DNA from: Stomoxys calcitrans
Lineage: Eukaryota > Arthropoda > Insecta > Diptera > Muscidae
Assembly (NCBI RefSeq): GCF_963082655.1
Contig: NC_081556.1
Coordinates: 73,269,227 to 73,333,226 of the forward strand
Length of the DNA: 64,000 bases
Reading direction: 5' to 3'
Part shown: positions 11,301 through 26,300 of the stretch, in pieces
How the letters are laid out: every line of letters starts with the position of its first letter
Numbering within the stretch: position 1 is the first letter of the stretch
The notes under the pieces: model-generated
What the model was told of the DNA's origin: nothing
The model's database searches: none
What the model saw: only the letters and a program-made list of their open reading frames with translations
Program-made: the position numbers and the translations under genes

Positions 11301-14300
11301 ATATTGACCGTGACTACGCCTCAAATGGTCCATCCGATTAATTCAATTTTGGAATACTCATTCCAACATTTCGGCAGCTATATCTCGAATAAATGCTTCA
11401 ATGTTATCTTCCAATGCGTCTATTAAAGCGGGCTTTTCTGTATAGATATCAGCTTTAACATAGCCCCACCAATAATAGTCTAAAGGCGTTAAATCGCACG
11501 ATCTAGGCATCCAAAAGACCTGTCCCGAATGTGAAATTCACCGAACTCGCCTCTCAAGAAGTCCATTGTTACGCGTACTGTGTGGCATGTGGCACCGTCT
11601 TCTTGAAACCACATGTCATGCAAGTGAAGGTCTTCGCGTCATCTTTGAAGAAGTACGGTCCAATGATGCTACTTGCCTAAAAACCGCACCAAACCGTGAC
11701 TTTTTCTGGATACAATAGTAGCTCTTGCAAAGCTTCTGGCTGATCTTCACACCAAAATCGACCGTTCTGCTTATTTACGAACCCATTGGGCCAAAAATGA
11801 GTTTCGACGCTGAACACAATTGTTTGATAAAAAAGTGGATCTTCGGCCAACTTTCCAAGAGCCCATTCACCAAAAATTCTGTGTTGCGGTAGGTCGTTCG
11901 GCTTCAATTCTTGCACCAGCTGTATTTTGAAAGGCTTCACACCTAAATCCTTCCGCAAAATTTTCCACGTTGTTGAGTAGGGGAGACCCAATTGGTCGTA
12001 ACTGCGACGAATCTATAATTGATAGTAATCATTAACATTGGCCGATACAGCTGCGATATTTTCTTCAGTTCGCACTCAACGTAAGCGTGTTTGTGGTTTA
12101 AAGTCCAAAAACGTAAATTTGGTGCAAAATTTAGTCACAATGGCCCGAATAGCCGCGTTAGTGGGTCGATTAAACTGACCATAAAATGGAAGAAGCGCGC
12201 GATGACATTTCTTAACAGAGCACGCATTTTTCTAATAAAATTCAATAACGTAGTTCGTTTGTATGACGATTCGTGGTTGAACAATAGACCAAACTGAAGA
12301 TGTTTGACAGTGATACAGAACACGAAACGTGCGTGAGCTGTTTAAACCAGTGTTGTCAAAAAGATAATAGCTAAAAAATCACCCTTTATTTCAGTTTATA
12401 TACCAATTTGGACCATACTAGGCACGACTTTCGGAAGCTATTACAAAACACCTTGTGCAAAATTTAATCCAAATCGAGTGGTAGTTGCCTCTTCTAGGGG
12501 CTTAAGAAGTTAAATCTGTAGTTCTCTTAACATTGCAGCTATATCCGCCAGTCGATTTGGATCATACTTGGAACAGTTTAAAATTTTAGCCATATAATTC
12601 CGCCCCCTAGAGGCTCAGGAAGTCAAATCGGGCGATTGGTTTTCCAGGTTATGAACCTATTTGGAACATCCTTGGCGCGGCTGCTGGAAGCTATAACAAA
12701 ACACATTTAAAGGCTCAAGAAGTTAAATCATAAGATCGGGTTTGTATGGCTGCCATATCAGGTTATGTACCGATTTAGATCATACTTGGCAAAGTTATTG
12801 GAAATCAAAACATTATACATTGTGCAAAATTTCAGTCAGACACGATACCAGTTTATATGGAAGCTATATCAGGTTATGAACCAATTTGGACCATTCTTTG
12901 CACAGCTATTGGCATTAAAACAACACTCCTCATGCTCAATTTAAGCCATATAGGATAAGAATTACGCCCCTAAGAGGATAAAGAAGTAAGCCGATATCGG
13001 TTTATATTTCAGCTATATCAAGTTATGAACCGATTCATTCGATCATTCTTGGCTCTCATTTCACACAAGTAGGGTGAGAATTGTATCATCAAGAGACTCA
13101 AGATATAAAAATCCCAGATCGGTTCATTTGGCAGCATATCAAAACATGGACTGATTTGGTCCATTACCAATGCCAATCAACCTAAATAAAAAAGATGTGT
13201 TTGTTCAAAATTTCAGACAGATAAACGGACGGAAATGACCAACTGGACTTGGATCAAGAATATATATTCTTTGATGAGTATCAGATCAATATTTTCATGG
13301 GTTTCAAAAGGAATGCCGATATTAGTGTACTCCCATCCTGTGGTGAAGGGTATAAAAAATAATACAATAGATAGCGGATTTTTACATTTTTGCCTTTTAT
13401 TTGAGATATATATTGTCTTGTCCCTTAAGGAATTGGGCGAGCACTCTTGTACAGAGAGAGAGAGAGAGAGACCTCAACTATGAAACTCAGATTTGTAATT
13501 TTGGTTAAGTTAAGGGTGGGTGCATAGATTCATGAGCAAATTTGCATACCCATTTAAATTAAGCTATGAAATAGGCGAATATGATCATTGGTCCTCAATT
13601 TTGTATATTCAGTAAAGGGTTGTGTAAATTATATATCCTACTAGCTGACCCGGGCCCGCTCTTCTGCGCCTTCTTTTACTTTATATGGTTTGTGTAGATG
13701 TAGATGTACTCCACTCTTAAAAAACTTTTTTTTGAGCACGATATTCCCATGGGGATTTTGGAAGTGGGAATGCCCAAGGTTGGTGGTTGGTGGGTTAAGG
13801 GGTAGTGTGGACTGTCGAAAGTGGTTATGAATTTGGTGCTCTACTCCCAAATACCTCTCATTTGAGCCCCATATTGCTATGATCAGTAAAAATGTATGTG
13901 CGAATTAGGGGCGTTTTCGGGGGTGAGGTGGTCCCCCAGACAATTGGCCCTGCAAAAAAATATAAGCATCGTGCGCTACTTTCAAATACAATTTATTTAA
14001 ACCCCATATTGCCATTGGTTTAAAGGCAGTTTATCGGATGAAGCGTCTCCCAAACACTTGGCTCCAAAATTGGTTATCAAATTCGTTTTCTAATCTCAAA
14101 TACCTTTCATTTGAGCCACATATTGCCATGGTCGGTAAATTTGTACTCTTTGGGGGGTGTTTTGGGGAAGGGGCTCTGCGTCAAATACATAGCCCCACAT
14201 TTGGATATCAGATTCCTATTCTACTCCCAAATACCTTTATTTTAGCCCCATATTGCGATGGTCATTAAATAATTGCTGTTTGTGGGGACAAATTTATCCC

Positions 14301-17300
14301 GAAAATGGGTATCAATTTCGTGCTCTACTCCCCAATACCTTTCATTTGAGCCACACATTGACATGGTCGGTATCTTCGATTTATGGGTGTTTTGTGGAGT
14401 GGGGTGGTCCCCCAAACACTTAGCCCTTTAAATATATCAGCATCATGCTCTACTCTCACATATCATTTTTTTGAACCCCATATTGCCATTGGCCTCAAAT
14501 TTGGGTATCAAATTTGTCTTCTAATCTCAAATACCTTTCTTAAACTCAAACTCCTTATTGCAAAAGTCAGCAAATATGTCCTTTACTTCCTTTAAGGCCC
14601 AAAATTGTCATGGTAAGCTAATACGTCCTATTTGGGGGCTGCTATGAGGGTGGGTCGTCCCTTGGACAGTTTGTCCGGAATGTTGATATCAGATTTGTGG
14701 TCTACTACCATATACCTTCCATATGAGCCCCATATTCCCATAGTATGCAAAATTTTCCGGTTAGGGAGGTGTTTTGGGGAGTGGGGCGGCCACTCAGTGA
14801 CTTGGCCCTGAAAATATATATCAGATTCGTGTTCCAATCTAAAATACCTCTTCCTCCCCATATTGTAATGGTCAGCAAATATGCCGTTTTTGGGTGGTGT
14901 TATGGCGGCGGAATGGCGCCATAAACACTTTTCGCGAACATTGATATAAGATTCGTGCTTTACTCCCAAAGACCTTTCATTTAAGCTCCATATTGCTATG
15001 GTCGTATATTTGTCCTCTTTGGGGGTGTTTTTGGAGACGAACCGCCCCCCAAAACACTTGACCCCACATTTGGATATCGCATTCGTATTCTACACTCAAA
15101 TGCCTTTTTTTTAGCCCCTTATTGCCATGGTCAATAAATAAGTCCTTTCATGGGGGGTGTTTTGGGGAAGGGGTGGAAAACTTGATTCCACATTTGGTTC
15201 CAAATTTGGATATCAGATTCGTATATACCTTTCATTTGAGTTCCATATTGCCATAGTCGGTTAATATATCCGATTTAGGGGCATTTTGGGGGTTGGAGTG
15301 GTCCCCCATACACTTGGTCCGACAATTGGATAACAGATATGTTTTCTAATCTTAAAAACCTTTCATTTGAGTCCCATATTGTCGTGATTGGTCTTTATGT
15401 AAATTCGGTATGTTTTGAGGGTGGAACGTCCCCTCTACCCCATGCGGAATTTAAATACCAGATTTTTGTTTTTAGTTTACTATAAGAGTTCACACAAAAG
15501 TTCGCTTAAATCGCACCACCCATCTCCGAGATCTGGCGTTTCTGAAAATTAAGGTAACGGGGAGGGTCCATCACCCCTTCAGATATCAAAAAAATGTAGT
15601 ACCCTATTTTCACCATTATGCACCATCTGTGAAAATTTTAAGAAAATCGGTTCAGTCGTTTTTGAGTCTATATGGAACAGACAAACAAATTGATATTTAT
15701 ATATATAGATAATAATATCTGGAAAGGTGGACTAAGTATTCGGTACAGAAAGTGAATTGTGGTTACTCAGTAGTGATCTGTGTCAATTATTTATCCCATA
15801 ATAGTTTCTGGAAAGAAGGCCTAAGTTTTCGATACAGAAAGTGAATCAGTAAAATGTTTTTCACAAATGTTATCACGTTTTCTTATATCCTTCGCTTAGT
15901 AAAATTGAGTACATTCAAATTCTATGTCCATTTATCATAATAGACTAAAATTGTTGACCTTAGCATGATTTCTGGTTGTGAACCCAGTGTTATCTTTAGA
16001 CAAATTACTGTTCGTCGTTCGGAGTTTTTTTCAACTTTGTTCCTTTCGGTGAGAAAGTGAGAAATCTATGCATGTACAATAAATTGCTTCAAAATTATTC
16101 ATTTCATATTCCAACATTGGGTTTAGTATTTACCAAATGTTATCATGATCTGTTAGTTATAAAACGTTTTGCAGTGCTTGCCGTATTAAGGATTGTTTTC
16201 TGGTGTGTGAAATTCTCAATGAATTTCCGACACTTCGGTGTACCGTTTAGCGTGTTTCGCTAATTGAAGTGTTTGTATACCGATGATAAATCAAATGTTC
16301 TGTTGTCTCATTGTTTTAATTAAATTGAATATGAATACGGAATTTGTGATAGACCTTAATCATGATGGCAATATGTCATACTTGCTTGTTAGACAGCCAA
16401 CATAGCATAACAACAACTGAATAGCGTGGTTCTGCTTCTATTGGGCATTATCAAGGGAGCGTCGCTGTATGTTTTGTTTTCCATTATTTTGTATACATAC
16501 GTGAAAATTCAAGTGAACAATGTGAGGTAATTGTACGTTTAAAACAATGGGGGGTAGGCCATTATAAAATTCCTTTACTTTAACTCATAATAGCTTTCAG
16601 CAATGAATATTTGTTGTGTTCTTGGAAAGTGTATGATTTCGAGGACCTATGCTTACGATTATGTTGGTATATTTCTGTACATGACGAGATAGCGTCACCG
16701 GAAAAATAACAAATAAATGAGGCATCGTGGAATGGTTTGCTATATTGGTTGTAAATAGTTATATGGACTACTTTCTTCTAGATTCGTTGAAATAATTCTA
16801 TTTCTCAATAAAACTCTGGTGGTTATTAAGCCCGATCAAGTCCTTGGTGGTTAAAGCTAGGGTATATTCATTTTGTCATTCCGTTTGAATGAATGAAATA
16901 ACGAAATATCCATTTCCGACCCTATAAGGTATATATATTCTTGATCAGCGTAAAAATCTAAGACGATTTAGCCATGTCCGTGCGTCTGTCTGTTGAAATC
17001 ACGCTACAATCATCAAAAATAGAGATATTGAGCACAGATTTCTTTTTTTTTTGTCCATAAGCAGGTTAAATTTGAAGATGGGCTATATCGGACTATATCT
17101 TAATATAGCCCCCATATAGACCGATCCTCCGATTTAGGGTCTTAGGCCCATTTAAGCCACATTTATTATCCGATTTTGCTGAAATTTGGGACAGTGAGTT
17201 GTGCTTTAAGTTCGGCGGGCCGAACTTTGGATACTCACCACCTAGGGTATATACATAAACCCCATTTCATCATAATCCGGTGAAAATTGGATAACATAAA

Positions 17301-20300
17301 CACCCAAATTCGGTACGAACATTGAGTGGCCTATAAATATAAGTCACTGTATAGTTTTGTAGAACATTGGTCTTTTTGGCTACTATATCCAAATACAAAC
17401 CGATCTGAATCATATTAAGGTCGGGTATTGGGAGGCTCCAAACAACTCACTGTTTCAAATTTCACCATAATCGGTTAAAAAATAAAGCTTTTATGGGCTT
17501 CAGACCCTTTATCGGGAGATCGGTCTTTATGACAGCTATATAAATATAGTCCGATCTGAACCATATTTAGGTCGGATGTTGGAGGCCTTAACCTACTCTG
17601 TTTCAAATTTCAGCGAAATCGGGTAATAAATGAAGCTTTTATTCGCATCAGACTACTTATCGGCAGATCGGTCTGTTTGACAGCTATATCTAAATATAGT
17701 CCAATCTGAAACATATTTAAGCCAGATGTCGGGAGGCTTAAAATAACCCACTGTTTCAAATTTCAACGAAATCGGGTAATAAATAAAGCATTTATGGGCG
17801 TTAGACCCTTTATCGGCAGATCGGTTTATATAGCAGCCAAATATGGTCCGATTTGGCCTGTTCAAGAACCTCACCAGCGTGCATAAAAAAAAGTGTCTGT
17901 GCCAAATTTCAGCTCAATCTCTAAATTTTTGAAGGCTGTAGTGTGATTACAACAGACGGATAGACACACGGACATCGTTAAATCGTCTTAGAATTTTACG
18001 ACGATCCGAAATATTTATACTTTGTAGGGTCGGAAATTGATAATTCGATGTGTTGCAAACGGAATGATTAAATGAACATACCCCCTATCCTATGGCGGTG
18101 GGTATAAAAAGAATCTATAAAAGTTTCAGTTCAGTATCGCTATTTTTATAAACTGCAGGCACCCCTACATCCATGGCCTACTAGCGTTATTTTTGCATAC
18201 TCACGGAAATCACAGCTCCCCATACCATCACTTGGGATGGAAAATTGCTTCGGTTGGCCGTTAACAGGCTTAAACTCTCAGTTAAGTAAACACGATCATT
18301 TTGGGAGTTTACGAATTGCTCAATTGGGAAACTTTTCTAGTCAGGGAACACGATGTAAGGAATTTCACCACTTTGGTGCTAGCGTAGCAATACTTTTGAA
18401 TTTTTTTTTTGCTTTAGTGTAAGTTCGTGTGCCTTTTAGAACTTTGCCTGTAGCTCGTTTTTCAATAAATGTACCATCCTTTCACGGGATATTTTCAGTT
18501 CTTTGGTCATTTTATTGCCACTACGGCCTAGATTTCGTTGGATTCGAGCCTTCAATCAAATCACCATTGCAGTTTTGATTTTGAATCACCACCTTGGCGT
18601 TTGGCAACGCTAACAGACTCATTGTAACGGTTTATGGTGCGAATCATAAACATGTTATTCACCTTGAAGTGTTTGAGTTCGCCAACAATTGTTGTGGTTT
18701 TCTTGGCAAGCATAACGCAATCACCTTATATCACTCGATCGCCATCACGAATAACTTTCTATTGATATAAAACGCTGTAGTAAATTCTTTTTGAGACTTT
18801 TATACTATGTAATGAAATGTCAATAAAACAAAAATCACGAAGCCGTAATTTCTAGTTTGACAGATATATCAGTGTAAATTCGTGTCACCTACCCTGTACT
18901 ATACATACCAAATATCAGCCAGATCGGATTAAAATTGTGACTTGCAGGGGCTCAAGAAGTCAAATCGTGGAACTGGTTAATATGGGGGCTATACCTATTT
19001 ATAAACCTATCTGAGCGGAAGGCACACAAAAATGTTTCAAAAGGATATCTTTAATCACAGGTTCATTCTCTTTACGCCACTCTTTTCTCTTACTTTACTT
19101 TTCCACTGTGATGATAATAATGATAAGTTAAACTCTAATTTGACTAATTTGAATTCGTATATAAGGTAGTTCAAAATTTGTTGAATGCAAAATCTAAAAA
19201 TTATAAATCATTTAATGAAATATGGACCAAAATGGCAACTTTAAATAAAAAAAACTACTCGTTCCATAAATGCTCTTTTAATGCTAGTAATGTGTCTTCG
19301 CACACACACAAATTCAAAACTCATCTAAAATATTTGGAATCACATGGAATTTTAAAATGCTGCTTGACATCATATTCAAGTAGTTGGTTGGCTTAAAAAA
19401 AATACATATGTACATTGTTAATGAGTTAAAATCGAATTATGCCCAAAGAAAGAGATTCATTTTTGTTTTTCTAACGATGGCTCTGCGTCCATTGCTTTTT
19501 TGTAGACAAGTTTTATTTAAATGACACAAAATAGCTTAATTGTTTTAGCTTTGAATCAGATTTTGGAGTATTGTGTTCAAATGTTTTGCGACAACCAAAA
19601 AAAAAAAAAAAGAAACAAATAGAAGTTAATGAGCTTAAAAAATATGCTTAAAGTTTTTTTTTTCTTTTTCTTTACGTACCATATTATTTTTTATACGCTC
19701 CACCATAGGATGGGGGGTATATTAATTTCGTCATTCTGTTTGTAACTACTCGAAATATTCGTCTGAGACCCCATAAAGTATATATATATTCTTGATCGTC
19801 GCGACATTTTATGTCGATCTAGCCATGTCTGTCCGTCTGTCTGTCGAAAGCACGCTAACTTCCAAAGGAGTAAAGCTAGCCGCTGGAAATTTTGCACAAA
19901 TACTTCTAATTAGTGTAGGTCGGTTGGTATTGTAAATGGGCCATATCGGTCCATGTTTTGATATAGCTGCCATATAAACCGACTTGACTTCTTGGGTCTC
20001 TAGAGTGCGCAATTCTTATCCGATTGCGATAAAATTTTGCACGACGTGTTTTTGTTATGATATCCAACAACTGTCCCAAGTATGGTTTAAATCGGTCCAT
20101 AACCTGATATAGCTGTCATATAAACCGATCTTGGGTCTTGACTTCTTGAGCCTCTAGAGTGCGCAATTCTTATCCGATTGAAATTTTGTTTGTTATGATA
20201 TCCAACAACTGTGCCAAGTATGGTTCAAATCGGTTCATAACCTGATATAGCTGTCATATAAACAGATTTGGGGACTTGACTTCTTGAGCTTCTAGAGGGC

Positions 20301-23300
20301 GCAATTCCTATCCGATTTGGCTGAAATTTTGCAAGACGTATTTTATTTTTACTTTCAACAACTGTGTCAAATAAGGTTCAAATCGGTTCATAATCTAATA
20401 TAGCTGCCATATAAACCGATCTGGGATCTTGACTTCTTGAGCCTCTAGAGATCGCAATTATTAGTCGATTTGCCTGAAATTTTGTACGACGGATTCATAA
20501 CCTGATATAGCTGTCATATAAACAGATTTGGGGACTTGACTTCTTGAGCTTCTAGAGGGCGCAATTCCTATCCGATTTGGCTGAAATTTAGCAAGACGTG
20601 TTTTATTTTTACTTTCAACAACTGTGTCAAATAAGGTTCAAATCGGTTCATAATCTGATATAGCTGCCATATAAACCGATATGGGATCTTGACTTCTTGA
20701 GCCTCTAGAGATCGCAATTATTAGTCGATTTGCCTGAAATTTTGTACGACGGATTCTCTCATGACCACCAACATACGTGTTTATTATGGTCTGAATCGGT
20801 CTATAGCCCGATACAGCTCCCATATAAATCGATCTCTCTATTTTACTTCTTGTTTTCTTTTACCCTTTGTTTGTCTAAAAAGAGATACCGGGAAAGAACT
20901 CGACAAATGTGATCAATGGTTTAGTGTATATAAGATTCGGCCTGGCCGAACTTAGCACGCTTTTTTTTTTTTTTTTTTTTTTTTGTGACATCAGTTAGCT
21001 GAAACGATTTTATATTGGTTTCCAGAGCTACAAAATATATATAAAATAGTTATTTAGGCGTTTAATTCGACCGCTCCGAACTATGGAAACCCTCCACCAT
21101 GGATTATAAACAATGCATTTCACTTTACTGAGTGAATAATTATTTCAACTACACTCAACCAAATTTGCTGTTCAAAACAGCAAAAATGTTTGCAAAAACA
21201 GCAGTTTTTGTCTGCAGCAGTACTGCTGTTCCAGCAAAAATAGCGCTGCTATATTAACAAACATTTCGGTCAGCAAACAGAAACTGCTGTTTTGAATACA
21301 CAAGTCTGCTGAAACAAAATGGTAGAGATGATTTAAATTTGTGAAATATTACTGTAAAGAAGCAACCTGATCAACAGATTCCTTGTACTCATGACATCGC
21401 ATCCATTGGTAAATGTTCAGAAATGCGGCTGAGCTCGCTCGAATTCCTTATTATTGCTCTACTAATGTGTACATGTCTGGTATGGCCTTTTGTTTCTAAG
21501 TTAAAAAAAAAAAAAAACAAGCACAAATGCGTTAGGTTCGGCGGGGCCGAACTTTGGATATCTCTCACCTCGGGTGTATATGTAAACCACCTTTCGTCAA
21601 AATCCGGTAAAAAATGCATACCTTATGCCCCATAGTAGCTATATCGAAATATGTTCGGCATTGGAACAAATATTACAAAATATTAACCTTTATAGTAGCT
21701 ATATCTAAAAATAAACCGATCTGAAACATATACTACGTGGATTTTAAAAAGCCTAACATAAGTCACTGTGTCAAATTTCAGTTAAACGGGTTATAAATGC
21801 GCCTTTTATGGGCCTAAGACCCTAAATCGGCGGATCGGTCTATATGGGAGCTATATCCAAATCTAGACCGATCTAGGCCAAATTAAAGAAGAATGTCGAA
21901 CACAACTCACCGTCCTAAATTTCGCGACATCGGACAATAAATGCGCCTTTTATGGGCCTAAAACCTTAAATCGAGAGATAGGTCTATATGGCAGCTATTT
22001 CCGAATTTGGACCGATCTGGGCCAAGTTAATGAAATATATCGAAGAGCCTAACGTAACTCACTGTCCCAAATTCAAGAAGGATGTCGAAGGGCCTAACAT
22101 AACTCAAATTGCAAATTTTGTCCATAAACATTCCACTAAGGAACAGGGGCAAACTTCTCACATATCAATGAGTGCAGTCCGATTTAAGTTTAAGCTCAAT
22201 GATAAGGGGCCTCCCTTTTAAAGCCGAGACTGATTGCCGTGTCGCAGTGTGACACCTCTTTGGAGAGGAGTTTTACATGGCATAGTACCTCACAAATGTT
22301 GCCAGCATTAGGAGGGGAAAACCATATACCATATAACATAGCTCTCTGCCCCAATTTTCGGCAAAATCGAATAATAAATGTGGCTTTTATAGGCCTAAGA
22401 CCCTAAATCGGCGGATCGATCTATATGGGGGCTATATCAAGATAAAGTCCGATATAATCCATCTTCAAACTTAACCTGCTTATGGACAAAAAGAATCTGT
22501 GCAAAGTTTCAGCTCAATATCGCTTTTTTTACAGACTGTAGCGTTATTTCAACAGACAGACGGACGGACATGGCTAGAACGTCTTGAATGTTTACGCTGA
22601 TCAAGAATACATATACTTTATAGGGTCAGAAATGGATATTTCGATGTGCTGCAAACAGAATGACAAAATGAATATACCACCATCCTTCGGTGGTGGGTAA
22701 AATATTAAAAGTATACATTCAGTGGTGATTATAAACATCCACTGAGACACACATTTACATTTGTATGTAATTTTTTTTTCCTTCTAACATCCCCTTCATA
22801 ATTAAGCTGCAGTCATTTTCAGCAAACAACAGACTTTTCAGCAGCAAACCTGCTGTTCTGAAATTGCAGAACTATTGCCTTTGTAACAGAACTAACAGTC
22901 AGCAAACAGAGTTTGCTATTTTATGCAGACTGTTTTCTATGAGTGTACATACGGACTGTATTTGCTGTTGATAGAAAACGCCTAGAAATATTTGGTTGCG
23001 AAATTTCAGACAAATCGATTATATTCTTCAAATCTAAAGAATCCATTTATCTACGCATATTTGTTTGCTATATTGAATTTCAAGAATTTACTCTCCATAC
23101 CCATACTCAAACGTTGTCTTCCCTTGTGTGTTCTTTACACTGAACCAAAAAGTACGTTTATGGTACAATGACCTTACCACAGTAGTAGTTCACTAATTGC
23201 CACGTTCAAAATTCTAACCCTAAATTTGAGTCTGTGTTCTTGTACTGACGTTCGGGTGAATAAATGTGCCTGTAAATGCACTTCTCAAGACTACAATTAT

Positions 23301-26300
23301 GATTTTATTGCCCCCATCAAACACTTGAAATGCAAAGAAATTTGAACATTGTTAATTTGTTTTCGTTTGCCGGGAAACTGTTTTGCCCCATTCGTTTTTC
23401 GTATTATTCTTGGTCGTATTTATAGTTTATGGGTGCGTAATAAAATAAATTTCTAAAAATTAATTTTTGAGTGTCTGCTTTGTGAACAAGTCGATGTGTC
23501 TGCTTGTCTGCCACAGATTTTGAAAGTAACTTTTTGAAAGTGGCATTTGTGTTGGAGACGGAAGCTTCCCTAATGACAAACACAAACTTGGTGCAGTTGC
23601 CACGAAATATAAAGAAATTCTTTAGTAAATGCATCGAAATCCCATTTATTCATGCTCTTCAAATCTGTGTATAACAGGAAAAATGGAAGAAATTGAAAAC
23701 TCAAATAATTTGTACGGTTTAGTTTTGATATTTAAATGTAATAATCTCAACGGGGTATTATCCAGCTTTTAACCAATTTGAGAAGTAAGGCAACATTTTT
23801 TGGTCAAATTTGAAACGATTGGTTCATCAATGCGCTTTATAAATGGTTCTCAATTCAAAATAAGACCGTTCCACGCTGTAAAGGAGAAACTTTTGGTGGA
23901 AATACAGAAATGCATGCCGTCCACAAAATACAAAATATTATGGCGATCAGTTAACGGTAATCCGTGCCGACAGGACATCCAAACTTGGAGGTAGTGGTTT
24001 CAAAGGAATTCAGTTGAGCATGTTAGGTCCTTTCATGAAATTGTTAAACAAAGTACACATTCATATGTTATTTATTCTAACAACCAGAATTGTACCTTGT
24101 TCCACTAATGTGGCTGTGATAAAATTTAACAAGTAAAAAGGCGTTAAGTTCGGCCGGGCCGAACTTTGGATACCCACCACCTCGGGTATATATATAAACC
24201 ACCTTTCGTCAAATCCGGGGAAAAATGCATACCTTATGGCCCCTAGCAGCTATATAGGAATATGTTCCGATTTGGACCAAATACTAATAAATACAAGTCA
24301 TTGTTCATCTGTCTAAAACAAAATTTTGCTCTTTTTAGTAGCTATATCTAAAAATAAACCGCTCTGAACCATAAACGACACGGACGTCGAAAAGCCTAGC
24401 ATACGTCACAGTGTCAAATTTTAGTGAAATCGGATTATAAAAGCGCCTTTTATTGGGCCAAGGCTTTTCATCGAGATATCGGTCTGGACCGATTTCGACC
24501 AACTTGCAGATACATGTCGAAGAGCCTAACACAACTCACTGTCCCAAATTTCGGCGAAATCGGACAATAAATGCGCCTTTTATGGCCACAAAACCTTAAA
24601 TCAAGAGATCGGTCTATATTGCAGCTATATTCAAATCTGGACCGATCTGAGCCAAATTGAAAAATAATATCGAAAGTTTTATCACAACTCACTGTCCCAA
24701 ATTTCGGCGACATCGGACAATAAATGCGCCTTTTATGGGCTCAAAACCTTAAATCGAGAGATCGGTCTATATGGCAGCTATATCCGAATCTGAACCGATC
24801 TGAGCCAAATTGACAATGGATGTCGAAGGGCCTAAGACAACTCACTGTCCCAAATTTCAGCAAAATCGGACAATAAATCTGGCTTTTATGGGTCTTAGAC
24901 CCTAAATCGGAGGATCGGTCTATATGGCAGCTATATCCAAAACTGGACCGATCTGAGCCAAATTGACAAAGGATGTCGAAGGGCCTGAGACAACTCACTG
25001 TCCGAAATTTCAGCAAAATCGGATAATAAATGTGGCTTTTATGGGCCAAAGACCCTAAATCGGAGGATCGGTCTATATGGCAGCTATATCCAAAACTGGA
25101 CCGATCTGAGCCGAATTGGCGAAGGATGTCGAAGGGCCTAAGACAACTCACTGTCCGAAATTTCAGCAAAATCAAATAATAAATGTGGCTTTTATGGGCC
25201 TAAGACCCTAAATCGGCGGATCGGTGTATATGGGGGCTATATCTAGATATAGTCCGATTTGGCCCATCTTCGAACTTAACCTGGTTTTGGACAAACAAAG
25301 AATATGTGCAAAGTTTCAGCTCAATATCTCAATTTTTGAAGACTGTAGCTTGATTTCAACAGACAGACGGACGGACATGTCTAGATCGTCTTAGATTTTT
25401 ACGCTGATCAAGAATATATATACTTTATAGGGTCGGAAATGGATATTTCGATGTGTTGCAAACGGAATGACAAAATGAATATACCCCCATCCTTCGGTGG
25501 TGGGTATAAAAATGTTTGACTCGACCCATATGCCTCCTTATTCTTCCTAATTATGTCCGTCTGTCCAAGTATTTTTATACCCACCACCGAAGGATGGGGG
25601 TACATTAAATTTGTCATTCCGTTTGCAACACATCGAAATATCAATTTCCGACCCTATAAAGTATATATATTCTTGATCAGCGTAAAAATCTAAGACGATC
25701 TAGCCATGTCCGTCCGTCTGTCTGTTGAAATCATGCTACAGTCTTTAAAAATGGAGATATTGAGCTGAAATTTTGCACAGATTTCTTTTTTTTTTGTCCA
25801 TAAGCAGGTTAAGATTGAAGATGGGCTATATCGGACTATATCTTGATATAACCCCCATATAGACCGATCAGCCGATTTTGCTAAAATTTGGTACAGTGAG
25901 TTGTGCTAGGCCCTTCAACATCTTTCGTCAATTTGGCTCAGATCGGTTCAGATTTGGATATAGTTGCCATATAAACCGATCCTCCGATTTAGGGTCTTAG
26001 GCCTATAAAAGCCAAATGCTGTAATTTGAGTTGTGTAAGACCCTTCTATATCCTTCTTCTATTTGGTCCAGATTTGGATATAGCTGCCATATAGACCGCT
26101 CTCTCGATTTGAGATTTTGGGCCCATAAAAGGCGCATTTATTGTCCGATTTTGTTGAAATTTGGGAGAGTGAGTTGTCTTAGGCATCATTTCGACATCAT
26201 TTTTTAATTTGGTCCAAATCGGTTCAGATTTGGATATAGCTGCCATATAGACCGATTGGTCGATTTTGGATCTTAGGCCCATAAAAGCCACATTTATTAT

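Noticed and set aside
19686..20984. CRISPR-like regular repeats
   Set aside because: The units are contiguous, 107-153 bp long and dispersed through a eukaryotic genome; there are no spacers or cas genes.
24741..25175. 144-codon open frame with a 51-residue repeat
   Set aside because: It is antisense to TR-A and open only because the unit is 153 bp (a multiple of three). Related copies have stops, and no domain is present.
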